Both the position numbers and the translations under genes were made by a program. Shown piece by piece: positions 58,005 to 64,000 of a stretch of 64,000 bases of DNA. Origin of the DNA: Kitasatospora humi. GTDB lineage: Bacteria > Actinomycetota > Actinomycetes > Streptomycetales > Streptomycetaceae. The notes under the pieces were generated by a model. It worked only from the letters and a program-made list of their open reading frames with translations. It searched no databases and had not been told where the DNA came from. Position 1 is the stretch's first letter. Every line of letters begins with the position of its first letter. The DNA lies in NCBI RefSeq assembly GCF_020907985.1, contig NZ_JAJJPA010000028.1, positions 1 through 64,000 on the forward strand. Reading direction: 5' to 3'.

Positions 58005-58559
58005 CTACCGGAGGGTCTTCGCCCATTCGTCGATCGTCAGTACGTCGGCTTCCCGAGGGAAGACCCTCTCCAGCAGGAAGCGGCTGACCTCGGGGTCCAG
58101 GTCGTCGCAGCCGTCAGAAAGAACGATCTGCTGGTACTGGCGCTCGGTTGCCTCCCGCATGGTGCCGAACACGACGCCACTGGTCCCCAGGCCGGCCAGC
58201 ACGAGCGTGTTGATGCCGCGGGCGCGCAGCAACGCATCCAGATCGGTCCCGGAGAACGCACCGAAGAAGCGCTTGGCGACGACCGGTTCGTTCGGCAGCG
58301 GCTCCACCGCCGGGTGGATTCGCGACAGCGGGCTCGATTCGGTCAGTGCGTCCGTGCCGATCAGTGGCTCGAACGCCTTGTTGGCGGGGCTTATCTCCGG
58401 ATGACCGTCCCGGAACCGGACCACCACGTGGATCACGGGAACTTGCGCAGCCCGGGCCGCGGCGACCGCCTCGGCCAGTCGGGCGAGGATCCCCTCAGCC
58501 CGCTCGGGAACCCGTGCGACCACTCCCTGCTGAACATCCATCACGAGCAGCGCCTGCAT
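58005..58559 (-). CDS. Isochorismatase-family protein, catalytic Cys replaced
   Basis: The 184-aa product has the first Asp in MQALLVMDVQQGVVARVPER and a Lys in VVAKRFFGAF. The usual catalytic Cys region reads LGTSGVVFGT with Val at the Cys position, a substitution seen in a subset of family members. A hydrolase of unknown substrate, or a non-catalytic member, is likely. ATG 58559 follows AGAAGGTGG. It stands alone. Confidence 0.82.
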   Translation of the reverse strand: MQALLVMDVQQGVVARVPERAEGILARLAEAVAAARAAQVPVIHVVVRFRDGHPEISPANKAFEPLIGTDALTESSPLSRIHPAVEPLPNEPVVAKRFFGAFSGTDLDALLRARGINTLVLAGLGTSGVVFGTMREATERQYQQIVLSDGCDDLDPEVSRFLLERVFPREADVLTIDEWAKTLR

Positions 58560-58827
58560 CGAAACCACCTTCTGCCAGTCGGACACCAGTAGGGCAGATT
58601 CAACACGAGACGATCGTGTGAGCGAGCACTGATCGGGTTGCGGGTCGTCCAGGGGAAACGTGCGGCTCACCCTGGCCCGGAACAGTCGGGGCGAACGACA
58701 AGGGCGCCGCCCCGCAGCCTGCCCTTGCCCTTCTGGGCCTCACAAGTTCTCAAAACGGACATACGCAAGAACGCCGAAGCCCTGGAGAACCCGGCGTTGC
58801 CCCCCCGGGCGGCGGAAGGCAACAGCT

Positions 58828-61104
58828 CTACCTGGGCAGCTTCGCGGTGCGCTCCGGGTAGGCGGTGGTGACGTAGCGCATGGCGGTGTCTTCGGTGATA
58901 CCGAAGAGCCGCATGAGCTTGAGCGGGTCTCCGGTGGCGAACGCCTCGTCGAGGATGCGGTCCTGGCGGAGCTTGTCGAGGGTCTGCCCCTTGGGCAGGA
59001 CCAGGTTCAGCTGCATGGTGATCCGCCCTACGGCCGGGTGGTCCGGGTCCAGGGCCGTCTTCTGGGTGACCAGCAGGTGGGGGTTGACGCTGGTGGGCCA
59101 GCGCCGGTGGCGGTAGGTGAGCCAGTCGGCGGCCAGGCGGTGGGTGAACTCCTCCAGGTAGAGGGTGTGCCGCCGCATGCCGCGGCGCAGGACGAGAGTG
59201 CCGCGGGCGAGGTTCAGGTCGGCGGCCAGAGCGGTGCGGATCTCCGAGGCTGGGACGGCGTGAACGGCGGCCAGGGCGATGGCGAGCCGCGCGAACGCGG
59301 TGGTGGCCCGGTCGAGCAGACCGGCCAGCACATCAGAGGGGACCGGTCGCGGAATGCCCGTCAGGTCTCCCACCGGAAGGCCGCGAGCCAGGTCGCGGAA
59401 GACCAGCTTCTCGCGCTTGAGCACCCGGAACAGGCTGCGCAGTGTGATCGCGAGCTGGCGCCGGGCGGCCCCGTCCAGCGCGTCCAGCGCGTCCTGAAGA
59501 TGGTCCGCAGTGGCTTCCCGAAGGCTGGTCATCCCGGCCTGGGTCCAGGCGGTCAGCACCGGCCGCAGGTGGGTCAGGTAGCTGCGGATGCTCTCCCAAC
59601 TGCGTGGCTCGTCCTGCCGGGGGCCCTGGGTGCGCAGCACATCCGCCCACGCCCGCACCTCGTCGGCGACGTCGGGCGGCAGCGTGGCCAGCACCCTCTC
59701 GAGCCAGACCAGATCGCGGTCGCGGTGCAGCGCGGGATCGTCGATGAGCAGGCCGCGGGTGCGCAGGAACTGGCAGACGGGCTTGGCCGCGAGGTGACCG
59801 TCCAACTGGGCCAGGTCGTAGATGTCGCGCTCGTGGACGGCGTTGGCGACTCCGAGCCAGTAGACCAGGAACGTGAGGGTGCGCACGTTCTTGCGCAGGC
59901 CCGTCTCCGTCAGGTCGCGGCGCAGCTCGGCGAAGTCCTCCACCAGCGCGGTGGCCGCCTCGGACAGCGGCACGTCCGCCAGGGCGAGACCGCTCAGCCG
60001 GGCCAGCACCGGTGACCAGTCGCGGCGCATCGTGAACAGTTCCTCCTGGCCCGGACCGAGCGTCGAGGCGGGCGTGTCCGCAGGGTCCGGCACGGGTGCG
60101 CCGGTCGGCGGCGCGTGGTTTGGTCCGTCCGGGCGGGCGGGCAGGTCGATCGCCAACTGCTGGCCGACGAGCATGGTCTGCCCGTCGGTCCGGTAGGGGT
60201 GGCAGGCACGGCAGTGGCCGGCGCCCAGCGCCAGCCCGTCCCGGCCGCAGCGCGCGCACTGTCCCGGCTGGTAGTGCCGGCACCTGCGCCACTCGCGGCA
60301 CGGGTCGCAGAGGAACCCCGCACTCGTACCCTCGGCCATCCAGGCGCCGCAGTCACCGCACGAGCGCGACGCGAGCCGCAGCTCCAGAGCGGATCCGCTG
60401 ACCACCAGGCCGGCGCCCAGAAGGACCTCGCAGACCACATCGCCGAGCCTGGGCAACGACCGCAGCAGCTGCTCGCACGTCAGCTCCACGCCGTCGGCCT
60501 CCCGCAGGGCCAGGGCGATCCGGACCATCTCGGTGACCTGGCTGCGCCAGTCCCTGCCCATGCCCCACCGGGCCGTCAGCTCCAGCAGCACCGCCTCGGC
60601 CCGATCCCAGCCGGACAGTGGCCGAGTGGCCAAGGCGCGGCCCGTGTCCCGGGTGAGGGTGCGCGCCATGGTGAACAGGGGCAGCTGGCCCCACATCTGA
60701 GGCTCCAACAGGGCCGAGTGGTCTTGTTCGACCGCATGCTGCCTGTTCAGCTTGGTCTTCCACGCGGCGCTGACCCAGCGCTCGCTGCTCTGGCTCTCCA
60801 CGATCGGGCGGGCCCGGATGGCGTAGTGGCGGTAGCTGCCGACGGTGAGCTGCAGCGCGCGCGGCCGAACGCCGGGGACGCGAAGGGCCCACTCGGCGTC
60901 GTCCTCGGCGCGGATGGCCTGCAGGCAGGGCTTGCAGAAGCCGTCGCGCCCCAGGTGCGCCTCGTGTCGGCACCGCGGGCACACCCCGCGTTGCGGGTGG
61001 TCGTACTTCCAGCGCTCGCAGCCGGGGCAGATCCTGCGTCCGTGCAGCACCGACCACTTCAAGCACACTGAGCAGCTGCGGGCGCTGCCGTTTCCCCTCG
61101 CCAT
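58828..61104 (-). CDS. Zinc-ribbon tyrosine recombinase-like protein
   Basis: The product is 758 aa. The N-terminus has repeated CxxC zinc-ribbon motifs (SCSVCLKWSV; ICPGCERWKY; VCPRCRHEAH), and more appear near residues 255-305 (RSCGDCGAWM; QCARCGRDGL). The C-terminal 300 residues resemble a tyrosine recombinase: EIRTALAADLNL replaces the first conserved Arg region, and LRQDRILDEAFATGDP carries the second Arg. MRYV may provide the Tyr. The first Arg and the expected His look substituted, so catalysis is doubtful. It lies 9 bp after the HTH gene. Confidence 0.7.
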   Translation of the reverse strand: MARGNGSARSCSVCLKWSVLHGRRICPGCERWKYDHPQRGVCPRCRHEAHLGRDGFCKPCLQAIRAEDDAEWALRVPGVRPRALQLTVGSYRHYAIRARPIVESQSSERWVSAAWKTKLNRQHAVEQDHSALLEPQMWGQLPLFTMARTLTRDTGRALATRPLSGWDRAEAVLLELTARWGMGRDWRSQVTEMVRIALALREADGVELTCEQLLRSLPRLGDVVCEVLLGAGLVVSGSALELRLASRSCGDCGAWMAEGTSAGFLCDPCREWRRCRHYQPGQCARCGRDGLALGAGHCRACHPYRTDGQTMLVGQQLAIDLPARPDGPNHAPPTGAPVPDPADTPASTLGPGQEELFTMRRDWSPVLARLSGLALADVPLSEAATALVEDFAELRRDLTETGLRKNVRTLTFLVYWLGVANAVHERDIYDLAQLDGHLAAKPVCQFLRTRGLLIDDPALHRDRDLVWLERVLATLPPDVADEVRAWADVLRTQGPRQDEPRSWESIRSYLTHLRPVLTAWTQAGMTSLREATADHLQDALDALDGAARRQLAITLRSLFRVLKREKLVFRDLARGLPVGDLTGIPRPVPSDVLAGLLDRATTAFARLAIALAAVHAVPASEIRTALAADLNLARGTLVLRRGMRRHTLYLEEFTHRLAADWLTYRHRRWPTSVNPHLLVTQKTALDPDHPAVGRITMQLNLVLPKGQTLDKLRQDRILDEAFATGDPLKLMRLFGITEDTAMRYVTTAYPERTAKLPR

Positions 61105-61113
61105 GACCAGCCC

Positions 61114-61458
61114 TCAGCTCGGCGGCAGCGAACGCGGACCGCCGGTCGGGCGCGAGCGCGGTACGGGCCGCACCGGCCCCGCCGGGTCGCGTTTGGCGCC
61201 GACGGCCGCCTGGCCGACGTCCCCGGCCGGCTTCGCGGCGGCGACCGGCTCGGCCTGCATCAAGTCGCCGACCGTGCAGTCGAGCGCCGCGCACATCAGG
61301 TCCAGGTCGTCGAGGCGAACCGTGACCGGCTTGCCGGACCACAGTGCGGCGACCTTGCTCAGCGACGGGTTAAACCCCACCTGCTGGAAGGCGGCCAGCA
61401 CCTCGGTGGGGCGCCACAGGTCCCGCTGGGCGGCGACCATCCGCAGATTCCACTTCAC
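61114..61458 (-). CDS. Small HTH (Cro/C1-type) protein
   Basis: The 114-aa product contains an HTH near residues 18-50 (TEVLAAFQQVGFNPSLSKVA) and VRLDDLDLMCAALDCTVGDL, the signature helix pair of the XRE family. It has a disordered Pro/Arg tail. GTG 61458 overlaps the integrase stop by 4 bases. It probably represses the recombinase operon, for which a palindrome upstream of the integrase is a candidate operator. Confidence 0.75.
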   Translation of the reverse strand: MKWNLRMVAAQRDLWRPTEVLAAFQQVGFNPSLSKVAALWSGKPVTVRLDDLDLMCAALDCTVGDLMQAEPVAAAKPAGDVGQAAVGAKRDPAGPVRPVPRSRPTGGPRSLPPS

Positions 61459-62645
61459 CGCAGGTTCCCCTTGTCCATCACCAGTCGTTGGGCCGCCCGG
61501 CCGCTGGCGGCCAGGTTCGCGTGCTCCGGGTCAGCGTGCGCAGTCGACATATAGCGGAGTGTCGTGGTCGCCCAGGCATGTCCGAGGACCTTCTGCACCT
61601 CCCACAACGTCATCCCGCGCTCATAGTTGTGGGTCGCGCAGGCGTGGCGAAGCAGGTGCGGGAACAGGTCGCTGACCGGCCCGGTCAGGTAGGCGCCGGC
61701 CGCGGTGTGCAGGGCCTTGCGGAACGCCGAAGGCCCGACCGCCGGCGCGATCGGCAGATTCAGCGCCGCCACCGCGGCAGGCTTGCGCTCGGAGGGCCAC
61801 AGCGGTGCCTTCGGGTGCTCGGCGTCGTCGCCGAACTCGCCGCGGACCTCCTCGATGTACCACCACAGCAGGGCCCTACCCTCCTGGAACATGTACGCCT
61901 CGCGGGGCCGGGGCCCCGATCCGCCCGAGCCCTTGCCGAGCACAACGAAGCGGCCCCACTGGCCCGACTCCCAGTGCAGGTCTCCCATGGTCACCCCGCA
62001 CAACTCGGTGGCCCGCACTCCGGACAGGTAGGCGATCTTCGTCATCACATAGTCGCGGCAAGCCACCAGGTGCTTGCGGGCATTCGGCAGGTCCTCGCGC
62101 CATCGGCCGAAGAAGTCCCGCATCGCCGTCTGCGACGGCGGGATTCGCAGGCCGAAGTCGCCGCGGTGCCGGGGCCGGTTGAACGGGTCGATCGGCGACT
62201 CGACCGCGTACCCGAAGCGGCGCATGATCTCGCCGGCGTAGCGCTGTTCGAGGAACGCGAAGTAGGCGTCGATCTTGCCGATCTTGCCCCGCAGGGTCGA
62301 GGTCGCCCGCTTACCCACCCCAGCGAAGTACCGGTCCACCTCGCGGGACGAGAGCTGCCACGGCACCGTGCCGTAGTACTCGCAGATCTCGATCACCGGC
62401 TTGATCAACCCGTCCAGCGTCTTCGGCTCCAGGCCCGCCGCGTCCCGTGCCCACTGGTACTCGGACAAGGTGTCGAGGAAGAAGCTCTCCTCATCCTGCG
62501 CCGAGATCCGGGCCTGGCGCCGCCGCTGCAGCGTGACGACGTCCGCCAGGCCGGACTCGACCGAGACCGCCGCCGGGTCCACCGGGGCGGCCGGATCCGG
62601 ATCGGGCCGAACGAGCGTCAGCACGCGGCTTTCGGAATCTGCCAC
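61455..62645 (-). CDS. Tyrosine recombinase / site-specific integrase
   Basis: The 396-aa product has an N-terminal SAM-like core-binding region (YFAFLEQRYAGEIMRRFG). The catalytic residues appear intact: Arg in LSGVRATELCGVTMGDL, His-Leu-Leu-Arg in FPHLLRHACATHNYERG, His in KVLGHAWATTTLRYM, and the Tyr in that same segment. GTG 62645 lacks a ribosome-binding site. It is the leading gene of a module with the HTH and zinc-ribbon genes. Attachment sites were not found. Confidence 0.88.
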   Translation of the reverse strand: MADSESRVLTLVRPDPDPAAPVDPAAVSVESGLADVVTLQRRRQARISAQDEESFFLDTLSEYQWARDAAGLEPKTLDGLIKPVIEICEYYGTVPWQLSSREVDRYFAGVGKRATSTLRGKIGKIDAYFAFLEQRYAGEIMRRFGYAVESPIDPFNRPRHRGDFGLRIPPSQTAMRDFFGRWREDLPNARKHLVACRDYVMTKIAYLSGVRATELCGVTMGDLHWESGQWGRFVVLGKGSGGSGPRPREAYMFQEGRALLWWYIEEVRGEFGDDAEHPKAPLWPSERKPAAVAALNLPIAPAVGPSAFRKALHTAAGAYLTGPVSDLFPHLLRHACATHNYERGMTLWEVQKVLGHAWATTTLRYMSTAHADPEHANLAASGRAAQRLVMDKGNLR

Positions 62646-62667
62646 AAGCCAGCAAATTACGGGACCG

Positions 62668-62686
62668 ACTCGCAGATTCTGCGAGT
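62668..62686. promoter_or_regulatory. Perfect palindrome upstream of the integrase
   Basis: Arms actcgcaga (62668-62676) and tctgcgagt (62678-62686) flank one base. It lies 23 bp upstream of the integrase start. It fits an operator for the small HTH protein encoded in the same operon (inferred). Confidence 0.5.
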
Positions 62687-62770
62687 TACCGGCGGAATCT
62701 CACACGATCGAGCGACGCCCCGATAACCCGTTCCTACCTGCTGAGATGCCGTGATGGTGCTCTCGAACGG

Positions 62771-62854
62771 CTAGCGGGAACCCGCTCGTACTCCACTAAT
62801 CTCGGCGGCCACGGTCGCCAGTGCCTCGTCCAGGTTCTTGTCCAGTCGGTCCAT
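62771..62854 (-). CDS. Small 27-aa ORF
   Basis: AAGGAG (62861-62866) is 6 bases before ATG 62854, and the frame (MDRLDKNLDEALATVAAEIS, then a short tail) ends at TAG 62771-62773. The near-ideal ribosome-binding site and amphipathic peptide argue that it is translated. The function is unknown. Confidence 0.45.
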   Translation of the reverse strand: MDRLDKNLDEALATVAAEISGVRAGSR

Positions 62855-62899
62855 CAGGTGCTCCTTCTCATGGTGGGGTTGGCCGGGCGGCCACGCCCG

Positions 62900-62956
62900 C
62901 CGCCATCGCGCTCCGCCGTCCGGCCTGGCTGGCCGGGAGAGGGGGCGCGATGGCGG
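62900..62956. terminator. Nested hairpin downstream of the NUDIX gene
   Basis: The outer arms 62900-62911 and 62945-62956 (12 bp) enclose an inner stem 62920-62925/62931-62936 with a 5-base loop. It lies beyond the minus-strand NUDIX gene end at 62975, consistent with a terminator or attenuator. Confidence 0.5.
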
Positions 62957-62974
62957 GCAGCGTCGGCGCCCGGG

Positions 62975-63425
62975 TCAGGCCGCGGTGCCGGTGGGACCGG
63001 GGTGGACCGGCTCTCCGCGCAGGGCCGTGGCGAGGATGGCCGCGTGGTCGAACGCCAGCTGCTCCGGGAGCTCGTTCCACTTCCACCAGCGGGCGGTGCG
63101 GGCGTCGTCCCCGGCGGCGGTCGGGGTGTCGTCCGGGACCACGGCGAGGTAGGCGACGGTGACGTACCGGCCGCGCGAGTCTCGGCCGGGCTCGTCCCAG
63201 GCGCCGAGCTGGACCAGGTCCGCGACGTCCACGCGGACGCCGGTCTCCTCCTCCAGCTCCCGGGCGGCAGCCTGCCGGCTCGTCTCGCCGGGGTCCACGT
63301 GGCCGCCGGGCGAAGCAGGCGCCCTCGAAGGGTCCCCAGCGCCGCTCGATCAGCAGGACTCGGCCGTCTCGTGTGGTGGCGACCACGTCAGCGGTGTAGC
63401 GGATGGTCTCGATGGCTTCGCTCAT
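62975..63425 (-). pseudogene. NUDIX hydrolase, frameshifted
   Basis: ATG 63425 opens MSEAIETIRYTADVVATTRD, then VLLIERRWGPFEGACF, a typical NUDIX N-terminus. The frame is lost near 63308-63325. The NUDIX box GHVDPGETSRQAAARELEEE continues in another frame to 62975. A one-base change would give an intact protein of about 150 aa. This is either recent inactivation or an error in the sequence. Confidence 0.75.
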
Positions 63426-63615
63426 CTCAACTCTCTCGGTAGGTGTGCGGTGTTGACCGGGCGGTCACGCGGCGCACCAGGGCGTCCTGCGGTCCCGGCT
63501 GGGTGCCGGGTGCGGGGCGTGCACTGGTGCGCAGCGTCGGCGCTCGGGCACGGGTTGGACTCGGTGGTCTGTCCCGGCCGTGGTTGCGGCCTGGGGATCC
63601 TGTCCGGCCGTGGGG

Positions 63616-64000
63616 TCAGGCAGTCGGCTGCCAGGTGCGGAACTGGACGGGCCCGCTGAAGGGGCCGCGGACTCGGCCGGTGCAGCGGCGAGCACCGTGC
63701 GGTCCGTCGCCGAGCTCGATCCGGGAGCCCGTCTCGAAGTAGCTGTTGACCGTGGTGGGCGGTAGGTCGCCGGGGTGGTCGGTGGCCCGCAGGCTCACGC
63801 CGCCGCGGCGCGCGAGCTGCGAGAGCGCCTTCACCCGGTCGAGGAGGTGGTCGCCGAGGTGGGACAGCCGGATGAGGGTCAGGCTGATGAGCGGCTGATC
63901 GCTGGTGGGTAGGTAGCCCAGGGTGGCGCCGGTGCTGCCGCGCTCGATCCGGGTGTGGGCGGCGCAGAAGATGTCCGAGAGGAGGGTGGGCGCCTCGTCC
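63616..64000 (-). CDS. Unknown protein, 5' end beyond right edge
   Basis: The frame is open from the right edge to the stop at 63616 and encodes at least 127 residues. It includes LLSDIFCAAHTRIERGSTGA and HLGDHLLDRVKALSQLARRG. A late segment reads VNSYFETGSRIELGDGPHGA. No family is recognised. Its start lies outside the window. Confidence 0.55.
   Translation of the reverse strand, partial: DEAPTLLSDIFCAAHTRIERGSTGATLGYLPTSDQPLISLTLIRLSHLGDHLLDRVKALSQLARRGGVSLRATDHPGDLPPTTVNSYFETGSRIELGDGPHGARRCTGRVRGPFSGPVQFRTWQPTA

Noticed and set aside
1-64000. tRNA or rRNA genes
   Set aside because: No GTTCRANNC-type T-loop with a matching acceptor stem and no rRNA-like block was recognised by reading; a tRNAscan-type search was not possible.

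Overview
This window is very high-GC DNA with strong Shine-Dalgarno motifs, many GTG starts and dense 4-base (ATGA/GTGA) gene overlaps. It most resembles Streptomyces or a close relative such as Kitasatospora. The best taxonomic marker is a tap-tpg pair (22652-25524), which encodes the telomere-associated protein and the terminal protein of linear Streptomyces replicons. The window is therefore probably part of a linear chromosome arm or a large linear plasmid. Insertion-sequence remnants, broken genes and many small orphan genes suggest an accessory region.

Layout, left to right. 1-2 kb: the end of a coiled-coil protein, then Ku. 2-12.7 kb: two groups rich in nucleotide-processing enzymes. 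A minus-strand run holds a small ORF, a NUDIX protein, an HTH regulator and an HD-domain phosphohydrolase. A second HTH regulator is divergent from a tightly overlapped operon of FAD oxidoreductase, unknown protein, methyltransferase and MazG-like pyrophosphohydrolase. That operon ends in a perfect 25-bp hairpin, followed by UDP-glucose dehydrogenase and another NUDIX gene. 12.7-20 kb: two damaged genes, an AlkA-type glycosylase, and an SOS-type dnaE2-imuB pair behind two LexA-like boxes. 19.8-26 kb: unknown genes, then tpg, tap and a small coiled-coil gene with a predicted leaderless promoter. 26-30 kb: a pentapeptide-repeat protein, a gene-poor degenerate stretch and a CPBP membrane protein. 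30-36.4 kb: a P-loop/beta-propeller protein convergent with a type VII-type island. The island encodes an SseB-like protein, a WXG-like protein, a 578-aa toxin with a scabin-like ADP-ribosyltransferase domain, a T7SS-associated protein and an ankyrin protein.

36.9-46.8 kb: a NUDIX gene, a phosphotransferase relic, a lipoprotein with an HNH-like motif, many small orphan genes, an internally deleted IS256-type transposase and an alpha/beta hydrolase. 46.8-54.7 kb: cydABDC (cytochrome bd oxidase and its ABC exporter) and a NarL-type two-component system. 54.8-57.9 kb: an IS1634-type element abutting a shortened ISAs1-type transposase. 58-64 kb: an isochorismatase-like protein, a module of tyrosine recombinase, HTH protein and zinc-ribbon recombinase-like protein, a 27-aa ORF, a frameshifted NUDIX gene and a protein that runs off the right edge.

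Working picture: Ku, AlkA, DnaE2/ImuB and Tap/Tpg cover break repair, base repair, damage-tolerant synthesis and replicon-end maintenance. The FAD/methyltransferase/MazG operon and the ADP-ribosyltransferase island are the best candidates for incompletely described systems. At least four conserved genes carry single-base frameshifts, which may reflect decay or sequence error. All assignments were made by reading the sequence; no database search was run.
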